From JACMLD01 sp044227095 (GTDB lineage Bacteria > Bacteroidota > Bacteroidia > Chitinophagales > Chitinophagaceae), in NCBI GenBank assembly GCA_044227095.1, contig JBGAFV010000001.1:1240001-1304000 (forward strand): a stretch of 64,000 nt of DNA, in the 5' to 3' direction. Every line of letters begins with the position of its first letter. Positions within the stretch are counted from its first letter, which is position 1. The translations under genes and the position numbers were made by a program. Below are positions 44,464 through 52,834 of the stretch, piece after piece. A model generated the notes under the pieces. The model searched no databases and had not been told where the DNA came from. It was given only the letters and a program-made list of their open reading frames with translations.

Positions 44464-44484
44464 AGCTTGTAGCTTTTCTTTGCG
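44464..44484. repeat. Dispersed repeat word shared with 58.0 kb
   Basis: The 21-nt sequence starting AGCTTGTAGCTTTTCTTTGC recurs exactly in inverted orientation at 58017-58037, where the tandem array begins. Upstream (44429-44444) AATCAGCGTTCTGTTT resembles words at both ends of that array. This is repeat debris in the 197-bp spacer after mqo. Confidence 0.6.
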
Positions 44485-44508
44485 GGAAATAAAATGAACA
44501 CGTAAGTT

Positions 44509-45324
44509 TTAAAAACTATAACAAACACCCAGGTTTATATTTACCAAACCAACTGTTTGTTTTGTAGAAGATGTATATGCTAGTGCAATGGGTGTAAGTA
44601 CAGAATTGGAAAGGGTATATTTTCCAGGAACAACAAGCCCACCATTGGTAGCAGCAATAGTTGTATTAATATTATTAAAACTCATTTTGGTTGTTTGAAA
44701 ATGGTTGACCTTAAAAGTAAGGCCGAATTTATTATTCAACTTATATTTTAGGCCCAGTTCAAATAGATAAGAAAAACCAAAAGCGCCACTGCCGCCTGTT
44801 TGATTAGTTACAGCATAAGCAGTGTCTGCTTTACTATCTGCATTAATATTTGTGTATTGCAAATGCGCAACGCCCCCAACAAATTTAATAAGGTAAAAAA
44901 GTTTATCGGCCTCACCCAGGGGAAGTTCTATGCTTACACCCGCTAACAATGCCCCGGTATACCAACGTTTTTTTTCTGCCGCCCAGTTTCCGTAATACCT
45001 TGCATTACCATAAACAGGACTGAAAAAACCAGTTTTTGATAAAGAACTTTCAATAGCTAAAGTGTTTAAACTATTTTCTGCACCCAGCAGCATAATACTA
45101 AGCAAGAAATTCTTTTTTAACCGATGATCCCACGATAAAGAAATGTTTGCACCTGTTTTTGCAAATCCCGCAAGTTCATTATTAGGATCTGTACTGGAAA
45201 AATTTCCCAATGGAATAGAAGGACCAACAGATAAACTGAAATTATTTTTAGGTACACTGTTCTGCCCAAAGCTGTATGAAGCCAAAAATATAATTGCAGT
45301 AATACTTACTATAATCTTTTTCAT
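44509..45324 (-). CDS. Outer-membrane beta-barrel protein (hypothetical)
   Basis: A 271-residue protein from ATG 45324 (MKKIIVSITAIIFLASYSFGQ signal peptide). The mature part alternates hydrophobic and polar residues in beta-strand fashion, with FSLSVGPSIPLGNFSS near the start, GLTFKVNHFQT in the middle and the C-terminal phenylalanine (VNINLGVCYSF), which is the usual outer-membrane insertion signal. No enzymatic motif. Function unknown; a small surface or stress-type porin-like protein is possible. Confidence 0.75.
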   Translation of the reverse strand: MKKIIVSITAIIFLASYSFGQNSVPKNNFSLSVGPSIPLGNFSSTDPNNELAGFAKTGANISLSWDHRLKKNFLLSIMLLGAENSLNTLAIESSLSKTGFFSPVYGNARYYGNWAAEKKRWYTGALLAGVSIELPLGEADKLFYLIKFVGGVAHLQYTNINADSKADTAYAVTNQTGGSGAFGFSYLFELGLKYKLNNKFGLTFKVNHFQTTKMSFNNINTTIAATNGGLVVPGKYTLSNSVLTPIALAYTSSTKQTVGLVNINLGVCYSF

Positions 45325-45441
45325 TCTGTGAAACAAATTAAAATAACGCTTTTACAAGTTTGCAAGATGTAAAAACAGTTACGCTTTCTGCATGATTGTA
45401 AACTTAGCAATATCCAAATAAGAGCAAAAACTATAAAAGCA

Positions 45442-45792
45442 TTACAACGCTTCCTTCAGCGCCGCTACTGCTTTCTTTTCGCTGCCAATAAAAATTTTAT
45501 TGTTGAGAATAGTAACAGGCCGTTTTAGAAAAGTATATTCTTCCAGTATATAATTGCGGTAATCTTTTTCTGTAAGCGCTTTGTCTTTGAGGCCAAGCTC
45601 TTTGTATTTTAATGCCCTTCTGCTAAATAGTGCTTCGTAGCTACCTGCCATTTTTTTCATCTCGTCTAATTGCGCAGCGGTAATTTTTTCTGTTTTGATG
45701 TCCTGCATTTCAACACCTTTCTTATTAATGTTGCAGTCTTTTATAATGGCACTGCATGTAGTGCATGTTGCCAGGTGATACATTTTTTTCAT
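45442..45792 (-). CDS. ArsC/Spx-family thioredoxin-like protein
   Basis: A 116-residue protein from ATG 45792. It has the ArsC/Spx fold signature: redox motif CTTC (Cys10, Cys13) after MYHLAT, and the C-terminal YTFLKRPVTILNNKIFIG, in which the RP pair is conserved. Members include glutathione-type arsenate reductases and Spx-like regulators; the CxxC version is closer to Spx/YffB-like proteins. Its ATGA start overlaps the stop of the acyltransferase gene, so they are co-translated. The longer frame upstream of this ATG is the acyltransferase read out of frame. Confidence 0.85.
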   Translation of the reverse strand: MKKMYHLATCTTCSAIIKDCNINKKGVEMQDIKTEKITAAQLDEMKKMAGSYEALFSRRALKYKELGLKDKALTEKDYRNYILEEYTFLKRPVTILNNKIFIGSEKKAVAALKEAL

Positions 45793-46409
45793 TGATGAAC
45801 TCTCTCCCACTCTTTTGTTTGCTGATTGTATTGTTTGATAACTTTTGCCGGGCTTCCTGCAGCCATTGAATAATCGGGGATGCTTTTGGTAACTACGCTT
45901 CCCGCTGCAATTACACAATACTTGCCAATGCTTACTCCTGCGGTGATAACGCTGTTGGCGCCAATCCAGCAGCCGTCTCCAATGGTAATTTCTGCGGTTG
46001 TGCATGGCTGGTAGCGAAAGCCAACCGTTACATCATTAAAGCCGTGGTTCATACCGCTCATTACCACGTGTTGCGCCGTCATAATGTGTTCGCCTATAGA
46101 GATTGGCCCTATAATTACGTTGCCAGCGCCTATAAAAGACCAGTTGCCAATTTTTACAGGGCCCATGCCATTGTTTACAAAAGAAAAATCTTCAATGGTA
46201 ACATTGTCTCCGGTTTCAAAAACATTAAACGGCATGGTGTCTATACGTGCACGACTGAAGAAAATGGTGTTTTTACCTTTTTTATGGTAAAAGGGGTTTA
46301 CAAAAGTTCTTACCCACCAGCGTGGGCGAATACCACCTTCTGAGGTAACAAGCCACATGGCCAGCTTTTTTAAACCCGGGTTCGATTTTATCTTTTCTGC
46401 CAGTGACAT
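45789..46409 (-). CDS. Hexapeptide-repeat acyltransferase
   Basis: A 206-residue left-handed beta-helix protein with imperfect [LIV]-G-x4 repeats: VTIEDFSFVNNGMGPVKIGNWSFIG, GNVIIGPISIGEHIMT, EITIGDGCWIGANSVITAGVSIG and CVIAAGSVVTKSIPDYSMAAGSPAKVI (each read as several short turns). The closing GxPAK motif is that of the CysE/LacA/WcaF-type O-acetyltransferases, usually acting on surface sugars. The N-terminal 70 residues include RPRWWVRTFVNPF. Overlaps the ArsC-like gene by 4 nt. Acceptor unknown. Confidence 0.9.
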   Translation of the reverse strand: MSLAEKIKSNPGLKKLAMWLVTSEGGIRPRWWVRTFVNPFYHKKGKNTIFFSRARIDTMPFNVFETGDNVTIEDFSFVNNGMGPVKIGNWSFIGAGNVIIGPISIGEHIMTAQHVVMSGMNHGFNDVTVGFRYQPCTTAEITIGDGCWIGANSVITAGVSIGKYCVIAAGSVVTKSIPDYSMAAGSPAKVIKQYNQQTKEWERVHQ

Positions 46410-46455
46410 GTATGTTGTAATGAATTTTTAACTTAAAGAGATGATTTTTTGATGC

Positions 46456-46479
46456 TGTACAAGAGTGCGACGCAACAAC
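46456..46479. repeat. GTTGTGTCACTC-type motif, divergent copy
   Basis: TGTACAAGAGTGCGACGCAAC followed by AAC is a diverged copy of the motif at 49902 (inverted) and 56630. In the direction of the acyltransferase gene it lies 47-70 nt upstream of the start; it is also upstream of the TIM-barrel gene at 46.6 kb, in the opposite orientation. Confidence 0.5.
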
Positions 46480-46629
46480 TGCTTATCAACGTACAACTGC
46501 CGGCAACAGCATTTGCTTTTTGTTGGTTATGCGTGTAAAGCTATTAAAGTCTGTTAATAAAATATATCTGAGTACCAAATTTTCGTAATTTCCCTTTCCA
46601 TTCTTTCAACTATAAAAATTAGCTTGTCT

Positions 46630-47520
46630 ATGCTTACACGCAGAAGGTTTATTCAGCAAAGTTCAGTTTTAGCCGCAGCATTAATGATTGATACCAACGG
46701 CTTATTAAAAATGCACAAAGACCTGGGTATTCAGCTATATACAGTAAGAGATGAAGTAGCAAAAGACCTGGAGCATACGCTTTCAGAAGTTTCCAAAGCT
46801 GGTTATACAATGACGGAATTGTATGGATACGATTATAAAACGAGAAAATTCTTTGGGCGTACAGTAAAAGAGTTTGCTGCACTATTAAAGAAATATCATC
46901 TTACCACACCAAGTGGCCATTATAACATTAACGACATGGTGTATGGTGCAGACTATAACTGGGACAGCTGGAAATACCTGCTTGACGATGCAAAAACGCT
47001 TGGTAATAAATATGTGGTAGTTCCCTATATAGATGATAAACACAGGAGCGCAGATGATTTTAAAAGAATTGCAGAACGCCTGAACAAAGCGGGTGAATTG
47101 AGCAAAGCTGCAGGACTTACTGCTGGTTATCACAATCACAATTTTGAATTTTTAACCAATGTAGGCGATATCACTGCATATGAATATCTCTTAAAAAATA
47201 CCGATTCTAAACTGGTGAAGTTTGAGATGGATTTGTACTGGTTTGCCAATGCAGGACAAGACCCTGTTGCATGGATAAAAAAACATCCCGGACGTTTTCC
47301 GATGTGGCATATAAAAGACATGGAAGCAAGTGCTGCTGGTCAGCCTAAAGGACAAACCTGTGAAGTAGGCGCTGGTGTTATTGACTGGAAGTCTATTTTT
47401 AAACACCAGGCAGAAGCCGGAGTAGATTATGTTTTTGTGGAGCAGGAACAATACAGGAAACCTGTTTTTGACTGCATTAAAATAAGTGCAGCGTATATGA
47501 AAAAGAACCTTCTCAAATAA
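46630..47520 (+). CDS. Exported TIM-barrel sugar isomerase/epimerase-like protein
   Basis: A 296-residue protein from ATG 46630 (a TTG two codons earlier is less likely). It starts with a Tat-type signal TRRRFIQQSSVLAAALM, then the AP-endonuclease-2-type TIM barrel: LGIQLYTVRDEV, GYTMTELYGYD, HYNINDM, KYVVVPYI, AGYHNHNFEF, FEMDLYWFANAG, WHIKDME and FVEQEQY. The metal-binding Glu/Asp/His residues expected at the barrel mouth are present. Relatives act as epimerases, isomerases or keto-glycoside lyases. 24 nt before the Gfo/Idh/MocA gene, with which it forms an operon. Confidence 0.9.
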   Translation: MLTRRRFIQQSSVLAAALMIDTNGLLKMHKDLGIQLYTVRDEVAKDLEHTLSEVSKAGYTMTELYGYDYKTRKFFGRTVKEFAALLKKYHLTTPSGHYNINDMVYGADYNWDSWKYLLDDAKTLGNKYVVVPYIDDKHRSADDFKRIAERLNKAGELSKAAGLTAGYHNHNFEFLTNVGDITAYEYLLKNTDSKLVKFEMDLYWFANAGQDPVAWIKKHPGRFPMWHIKDMEASAAGQPKGQTCEVGAGVIDWKSIFKHQAEAGVDYVFVEQEQYRKPVFDCIKISAAYMKKNLLK

Positions 47521-47544
47521 AAACCAATAAATCTCCCCAGCATT

Positions 47545-48879
47545 ATGGCTTCAAGAAAAAAATTTATACAGCAATCATCATTACTACTCGGCGCAGGTGC
47601 CCTGGCATCTGCATTTGATAACAAAGCGTTTGCCTATTTTAAAAACAGGATAATGCCATCTGACCAATTGAACATTGGCGCTATAGGCATTAATGGTATG
47701 GGCTGGGCTAACGTTAAAGCAGCTTTAAAAGTACCCGGTGTAAACCTTATTGCTGTTTGTGATGTAGATAAAAATGTAATTGGCAAACGCCTGGATGAGC
47801 TTGCTAAAACGGGTGCCGATGTTTCTAAAATAGCAAAGTATGATGATTATCGTAAGCTGCTGGCACAAAAAGATATTGACGCAGTAATTATAGGCACTCC
47901 CGATCACTGGCATGCGCTGATAATGATTCATGCATGCGAAGCCGGTAAAGATGTTTATGTAGAAAAGCCGGTAGGTAATTCAATAATAGAGTGCCGCACT
48001 ATGGTTGCTGCACAGCAACGCTATAAAAAAGTAGTGCAGGCAGGGCAATGGCAGCGTAGCCAGCAACATTTTAGAGATGCAGTAGATTTTGTACAAAGCG
48101 GTGTGCTTGGAAACATACGCACGGTAAAAGTTTGGTGTTACCAGGGCTGGATGAAACCCGGACCTGTAGTTGCAGACGGCGCACCACCAGAAGGTGTAGA
48201 TTACAAACAATGGCTTGGACCAGCAGCAACAAGGCCTTTCAATTCAAGTCGCTTTCATTTTAACTTCCGCTGGTTTTGGGATTATGCAGGTGGTTTAATG
48301 ACAGACTGGGGCGTTCACCTGCTTGATTATGGTTTGCTGGGCATGAAATCTCCCATTCCAAAATCTGTAGCAGCATTGGGCGGAAGATTTGCCTATCCGG
48401 ATTTGTATGAAGAAACACCAGACACACTTACAACCTTATATGAGTTTGACGGATTTAATATGGTTTGGGATTCTGCAATGGGCATAGACAACGGTTCTTA
48501 CGGACGAGATCACGGTATTGCTTACATTGGCAATAACGGAACGCTGATTGTAAACCGTGGCGGATGGGAAGTAATTGAAGAGAAAAATGCCAAAGAGAAA
48601 AAAGTAAGCAAAGAATTTGTAAAACCATCTGATAACGGACTTGATAAACACTGGGAAAATTTTGTAAGCTGTGTAAAATCTCGCAAGACAGAAGATTTGC
48701 ATTGCTCCATACAGGCAGGTGCACATGTGGCCACAGTGGCGCAAATGGGCAATATTGCTTTCCGCAGTGGTAAAAAATTAGTTTGGGATGGAACAAAGGA
48801 GAAGTTTACAGACGAAGCCGTAAACAAACAATATTTACTGAAGGAATATCATAACGGGTATAAACTGCCTGTTGTGTAA
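47545..48879 (+). CDS. Tat-exported Gfo/Idh/MocA family oxidoreductase
   Basis: A 444-residue protein. The N-terminal signal SRKKFIQQSSLLLGAGALAS resembles that of the TIM-barrel protein just upstream. The Rossmann domain follows (LNIGAIGINGMGWANV, AVCDVDK), then GTPDHWHA and the catalytic-lysine motif YVEKPVGN. The C-terminal domain has FRWFWDYAGGLMTDWGVHLLDYG (as WFWDYAGG and DWGVHLLD), where Asp/His residues of the active site sit. Likely acts with tightly bound NAD(H) on a sugar or keto-sugar in the periplasm. A nested palindrome follows its stop. Confidence 0.92.
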   Translation: MASRKKFIQQSSLLLGAGALASAFDNKAFAYFKNRIMPSDQLNIGAIGINGMGWANVKAALKVPGVNLIAVCDVDKNVIGKRLDELAKTGADVSKIAKYDDYRKLLAQKDIDAVIIGTPDHWHALIMIHACEAGKDVYVEKPVGNSIIECRTMVAAQQRYKKVVQAGQWQRSQQHFRDAVDFVQSGVLGNIRTVKVWCYQGWMKPGPVVADGAPPEGVDYKQWLGPAATRPFNSSRFHFNFRWFWDYAGGLMTDWGVHLLDYGLLGMKSPIPKSVAALGGRFAYPDLYEETPDTLTTLYEFDGFNMVWDSAMGIDNGSYGRDHGIAYIGNNGTLIVNRGGWEVIEEKNAKEKKVSKEFVKPSDNGLDKHWENFVSCVKSRKTEDLHCSIQAGAHVATVAQMGNIAFRSGKKLVWDGTKEKFTDEAVNKQYLLKEYHNGYKLPVV

Positions 48880-48886
48880 AATGATG

Positions 48887-48966
48887 GCCGCAGATTCGCA
48901 GGTTAGTGATCTAATTATACATAAAGCAACTATTGCTTTAGAGCAAAAAATCTGCGAATCTGCGGC
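48887..48966. repeat. Nested palindromic element (GCCGCAGATT family), copy 2
   Basis: GCCGCAGATTCGCAG at 48887-48901 pairs perfectly with 48952-48966. Inside lies a second perfect hairpin, TAAAGCAACTATTGCTTTA, at 48922-48940. The arms share 10 bp with the element at 17.0 kb. It may fold in RNA and could stabilise or end the upstream transcript, but no T-run follows. Confidence 0.65.
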
Positions 48967-49002
48967 AAAAAATAACTGCGGCAAAAAAATAAAACAAACC
49001 AT

Positions 49003-49776
49003 ATGAATTATAAAATCATCCCGTCTTTTTTAGTAGCAGGCATTATTTCTCTTGGCGCATTTGCCCAGCAAAAAGGAGATCCTAAATTAACTGAAGTATA
49101 TACCCCCGTGCCAAAAGTAGTTACACCGGGCAGCGCAAATGCAGATGCACCTTCCGATGCAGTTATATTGTTCAATGGAAAAAACCTTGATCAATGGGTT
49201 TCCGTTAAAACACCAGGAGATCCTGCCAACTGGAATGTGGCCAACGGGGTTTTAACGGTAAACAAATCTGCCGGTAATATACAAACGAAAAAATCTTTTA
49301 CAGATTACCAGTTGCACATAGAATGGCAGATACCTGCAAATATAACCGGCGAAGGACAGGCACGTGGCAACAGCGGTATCTTCCTTGCTTCTACTGGTCC
49401 CGGAGACGATGGCTATGAAATACAAATACTGGATTGCTTTAACAACAGCACTTATGTAAACGGGCAAACCGGCAGCATTTATAAACAAGCTATACCTATG
49501 GCCAATGCCTGCAAAAAACCTGGTGATTGGCAGACTTATGATATTTTCTGGAATGCACCACGCTTTAATGACGATGGTTCTGTAAAAACACCAGCATATG
49601 TAACCGTAATTCAAAATGGTGTGTTGCTGCAAAACCATACAGAATTAAAAGGCCAGACAGTTTATATAGGAACACCATTCTATAAAAAACATGGCCCATG
49701 CCCAATTAAATTGCAGGCACATGGAGATAAAAGCGAACCGATCAGTTTCAGAAATATATGGGTGAGAGAATTATAA
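49003..49776 (+). CDS. DUF1080 (3-keto-disaccharide hydrolase-type) secreted protein 1
   Basis: A 257-residue protein with a signal peptide (cleaved after AFA) and one DUF1080 domain: ILFNGKNLDQWVS, YQLHIEWQIP, the RGNSGIFLA block, GYEIQILDCFNN, WQTYDIFWNAPRF, VTVIQNGVLLQN and HGDKSEPISFRNIWVREL. The fold is a jelly-roll lectin/hydrolase type. Characterised relatives hydrolyse or hydrate 3-keto-sugars. A close paralogue follows 243 nt downstream, and the Gfo/Idh/MocA gene is 123 nt upstream, separated by the palindromic element. Confidence 0.92.
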   Translation: MNYKIIPSFLVAGIISLGAFAQQKGDPKLTEVYTPVPKVVTPGSANADAPSDAVILFNGKNLDQWVSVKTPGDPANWNVANGVLTVNKSAGNIQTKKSFTDYQLHIEWQIPANITGEGQARGNSGIFLASTGPGDDGYEIQILDCFNNSTYVNGQTGSIYKQAIPMANACKKPGDWQTYDIFWNAPRFNDDGSVKTPAYVTVIQNGVLLQNHTELKGQTVYIGTPFYKKHGPCPIKLQAHGDKSEPISFRNIWVREL

Positions 49777-49827
49777 CAGTCGCTAGTCAGGAGTCTTTAG
49801 CCGTTAGTCAGTGATAAAGAAAGTGCC

Positions 49828-49850
49828 ATGGTGCGTGTCTCACGCACCAT
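49828..49850. repeat. Perfect 10-bp hairpin
   Basis: ATGGTGCGTG, loop TCT, CACGCACCAT. No T-run follows directly (next T-run near 49864), so it is a weak terminator at best; palindromic intergenic repeat is the alternative. Confidence 0.5.
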
Positions 49851-49901
49851 TCAATGATAGAGAATTTTTTTAAACAAGCATTAGTAATGCTATTTAACAT
49901 C

Positions 49902-49922
49902 GTTGTGTCACTCACTTGTACA
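49902..49922 (+). promoter_or_regulatory. GTTGTGTCACTC-type motif upstream of DUF1080 gene 2
   Basis: GTTGTGTCACTC, then ACTTGTACA: the same motif, in the same orientation relative to the gene, lies upstream of the ThuA gene (56630-56653, inverted there). Here it is 98-118 nt before the ATG. Either a shared operator or a dispersed repeat. Confidence 0.4.
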
Positions 49923-50019
49923 GAAGAGCATTAATCAACATTCAGTACAACTCACTTAACTCTGTGCTATACCTCTGTGTAATCCGTGGTAAATAAATAT
50001 CTAAAACAGTTTTAACTAT

Positions 50020-50784
50020 ATGCATAAGAATTTTTCACTGCTTTTTTCAGCGTTGCTGGTAACAAGTTTTTGCGTAGCACAAACCAAACCAGAAGAAACA
50101 GAATATTATTCGCCAGTTCCGAAAGTTATAACACCGGGAGCAAATTTTGCAGCACCACCATCAGATGCTATCATTTTATTTGACGGAAAAAATCTTGACG
50201 AATGGGTTTTGCAAAAAGATACTGCAGCAACAAAAAAATGGATTGTTGCCGACAATGCTTTTACAGTTGATAAAGCTGCCGGTGATCTAATGACAAAGAG
50301 AAAGTTTATGGACTTTCAACTGCATATAGAATATCGCATACCAGAAAACATTACCGGCAGTGGCCAAGGACGTGGCAACAGCGGTATTTTTTTAGCTGCT
50401 CTTCCATGGGGCGCCGGTGGTTATGAACTACAGGTACTGGACAATTATAAAAACACAACGTATGTAAATGGACAGGTAGGCAGCATGTACAAACAAGCTG
50501 TACCACTTGCAAACGCTTGCCGCAAACCAGGTGAATGGCAACAGTATGATGTAATTTGGACAGCACCACGTTTTGATGATCATGGCATTTTAAAATCGCC
50601 AGCAAGAGTAACTGTTTTTCATAATGGTGTGTTGGTACAAAACAATACTACACTATTAGGCGATACCCCATATATCGGTCAGCCTGCTTACAAGGTACAT
50701 GGCGCATCGCCTATTAAATTGCAAGCACATGGCGATAAAAGCGAACCCATCAGTTTCAGGAATATCTGGTTGAGGGAGTTGTAA
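50020..50784 (+). CDS. DUF1080 secreted protein 2
   Basis: A 254-residue protein with a signal peptide (FCVA), then one DUF1080 domain closely resembling the preceding one: YYSPVPKVITPG, ILFDGKNLDEWVL, FQLHIEYRIP, RGNSGIFLAAL, GYELQVLDNYKN, APRFDDHG, and an identical HGDKSEPISFRNIW ending. More than half of the residues look identical by eye, so this is a tandem duplication. Differences cluster in the loop after WVL and around LPWGAG, where a substrate loop might lie. Followed by a hairpin terminator. Confidence 0.92.
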   Translation: MHKNFSLLFSALLVTSFCVAQTKPEETEYYSPVPKVITPGANFAAPPSDAIILFDGKNLDEWVLQKDTAATKKWIVADNAFTVDKAAGDLMTKRKFMDFQLHIEYRIPENITGSGQGRGNSGIFLAALPWGAGGYELQVLDNYKNTTYVNGQVGSMYKQAVPLANACRKPGEWQQYDVIWTAPRFDDHGILKSPARVTVFHNGVLVQNNTTLLGDTPYIGQPAYKVHGASPIKLQAHGDKSEPISFRNIWLREL

Positions 50785-51174
50785 ATAACTACTAACCTTG
50801 TTACAATAACCAATGGCAGCTTTATAGTTGCCATTTTTTATTTGCAGGCTTATTTAAAAAAATGTAGTGTTTTGACGATTGTATTTTAAAAGTCAAAAAA
50901 ACTAAAACAGTTTTACTTTTTTGCCAGAAGGTTTTGTTTTCATGAAAATATTTATCCACAGAAAAGAATTTATAAAAAAATAATTCCACAGTTTTCTAAA
51001 CATGGTTGTTGAAGCCTTTCCTCATAAAATATACCACAAGGGAAAAAACTCCTCAGTTGTAAAATATTATTGTAATTGAAATGGCACAATCATTGAATTG
51101 CCATTGATACCGGTGATTTAATATACTATGTTAACATCATTCAATTAATCGCTTACAATAAAAATTTATAACAA
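50785..51174. other. Spacer between the DUF1080 and OmpA-like genes
   Basis: A 390-bp AT-rich spacer. It begins with the hairpin terminator of the DUF1080 gene; after that no gene, RNA gene or repeat was recognised. The 3-prime part should hold the promoter of the OmpA-like gene, but no clear TAnnTTTG box was found. Confidence 0.5.
50812..50840 (+). terminator. Intrinsic terminator of DUF1080 gene 2
   Basis: AATGGCA (50812-50818) and TGCCATT (50829-50835) form a stem with a 10-nt loop, followed by TTTTA. It starts 28 nt after the stop codon. Confidence 0.75.
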
Positions 51175-52182
51175 ATGAAAACAACATCAATGAGAACCGT
51201 GGCTGCAATATTTTCTGCGGGAGTATTAATGACAAGCTGCGTATCATCAAAAAAATATCACGCATCACAAGCCGCAGTTGCAAAATTACAGGCAGATAGT
51301 GCAAACCTTGCCCAGCAGGTTAGTACATTAAATTCAAATGTTTCTTCAATGGAACAAAAGAATACTGATTTGCAAAAATCTATTGACGCAGCAAACACAA
51401 CAAATACTGGTTTGCAAAAAAATGTTGCTTACTATACAGACTATGCGGGCAAACAACAAGCATCTACTATCGCAATTAATGATGAGTTGAAAACTACACT
51501 TTCAACTGCCGGTCTTACAGACCAGGATGTTATGATGGCCGATGGAAAAATTTATGTAAACATTGCAGAGAAAAATTTATTTAAAGGCAATACTGCAGTA
51601 TTAACTACAAAAGGAAAAGAACTGGTAAATAACCTTGGTCAGTTTGTAAAAAGCCATGATGCAGTTGATGTAAGCGTTGCTGATTTGCAACTGGCAACTG
51701 GCGATGGTGGCGCAGCTACAACAACTACTATGGATGCATCAACATCATCAATGGCGCCTGCTGATAAAACAACAGTGAAAAAGAACACAAGCAGCAATGC
51801 AGATTATTCAGCTACTGCAACTTCATCAAAGAAAATGAAACATACAAGTGTAGCTGTTCATCATGCTAAGAAAGCTCCTGCTGCATCTGGCGAAAGCAAA
51901 TCTGTTGCATACTCTTCTAAGAAACACAACAAGTATACTGCAGAAAGAACAAACAGGAGCATGGCACGTGCATTAGCATGGAAACGCCAGACTGTTATTG
52001 GCGATGAATTATTGAAAAATGGTTTACCTAAAGTTAAACTGGTAGATCAATTGCCAAGTGGTACAGCTGCCAGCACATCACCAAAAGGTGTACAGGTTGT
52101 ACTGGTAAATGGTATGGATGATTTTTACAAACACATGAGCGAATCTCCTGCGGCAGCACAGCCTGTTAGCAAGAACCCATAA
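51175..52182 (+). CDS. OmpA-related lipoprotein with coiled coil and low-complexity insertion
   Basis: A 335-residue protein. The lipobox MTSC puts the lipid anchor near residue 22. Residues about 30-85 form a coiled coil (LQADSANLAQQVSTLNSNV, then MEQKNTDLQKS). About 115-165 resemble the first half of an OmpA domain (KIYVNIAEKNLFKGNTAVLTTKG). A Ser/Thr/Lys/Ala-rich stretch then interrupts (about 180-260). A possible second half (TAERTNRSMARALAWKRQTV) follows. The usual peptidoglycan-binding residues are not evident, so it may no longer bind the wall. Ends in a strong terminator. Confidence 0.75.
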   Translation: MKTTSMRTVAAIFSAGVLMTSCVSSKKYHASQAAVAKLQADSANLAQQVSTLNSNVSSMEQKNTDLQKSIDAANTTNTGLQKNVAYYTDYAGKQQASTIAINDELKTTLSTAGLTDQDVMMADGKIYVNIAEKNLFKGNTAVLTTKGKELVNNLGQFVKSHDAVDVSVADLQLATGDGGAATTTTMDASTSSMAPADKTTVKKNTSSNADYSATATSSKKMKHTSVAVHHAKKAPAASGESKSVAYSSKKHNKYTAERTNRSMARALAWKRQTVIGDELLKNGLPKVKLVDQLPSGTAASTSPKGVQVVLVNGMDDFYKHMSESPAAAQPVSKNP

Positions 52183-52207
52183 AACAATCACCTCAGCATA
52201 AAGAAAG

Positions 52208-52239
52208 AAAGCAGCGCCCTGTAAGGCGCTGCTTTTATT
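52208..52239 (+). terminator. Intrinsic terminator of the OmpA-like gene
   Basis: AAAGCAGCGCC (52208-52218) pairs perfectly with GGCGCTGCTTT (52225-52235) over a 6-nt loop, followed by TATTTTG. It may also act on the convergent gene from the other side. Confidence 0.9.
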
Positions 52240-52267
52240 TTGATGAAGACAAATACAAGAGCGGTTC

Positions 52268-52702
52268 TTAATATTTTTTATTTACAATTTTTTGTTCAAT
52301 AGGAATTTCGGGGCCGTTATTGATTGTCATTGTCCAACCGAGACCTGTAACACCTATCTGACTTATAATTAAATCGTGTACCCCTGGAGGAAGCGTGAGG
52401 CTAAACGTACAGCTCATTGTATCTTGTAAACTTCTTAGGCTGAAAATACTTCCATCTGGTTTCTCAGACTCAAGCTGGAGCAATGGAATGTTCCCTTTTA
52501 AAGTATAAGTCTGTGTTTTATTAACGCCATTCAGGAATTTCATGTAAAGCGTAGGTCCATCGCCACCGGCTTGTTTCTTATAAAGAATTGTAATTTTTTT
52601 TACAACAACCTTTGCCTTAGGGCCGGGAGCCACAAAAGAACAAAGAAACAACAAACCGCATACAACAAATAATAGATTACGGAAGGAATGAAGTGCTGAC
52701 AT
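52268..52702 (-). CDS. Small exported hypothetical protein
   Basis: A 144-residue protein from ATG 52702, where a signal peptide begins (MSALHSFRNLLFVVCGLLFL, cleavage near FVAPG). The frame extends upstream, but those residues lack protein-like character. The mature part has beta-strand-like segments (KVVVKKITILYKK, LYMKFLNGVNKTQTYTLKG, FSLTLPPGVHDLIISQIG) and no enzymatic motif. I do not recognise a family. Convergent with the OmpA-like gene. Confidence 0.6.
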   Translation of the reverse strand: MSALHSFRNLLFVVCGLLFLCSFVAPGPKAKVVVKKITILYKKQAGGDGPTLYMKFLNGVNKTQTYTLKGNIPLLQLESEKPDGSIFSLRSLQDTMSCTFSLTLPPGVHDLIISQIGVTGLGWTMTINNGPEIPIEQKIVNKKY

Positions 52703-52834
52703 AACTATTGGTTTAAGGTTAATGAAGTATAGGAAGTTATTAAATTTTACTACGCAAAGCTTTCCCGATAGGTAAGAATTTATTAACAGCCCTCTTGTGT
52801 TATTAACCAAAAAACTTGAAACACCAATTTATCA

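Noticed and set aside
45793..46005. Upstream extension of the ArsC-like gene
   Set aside because: It is the acyltransferase gene in another frame; the ATG at 45792 starts right before the redox motif.
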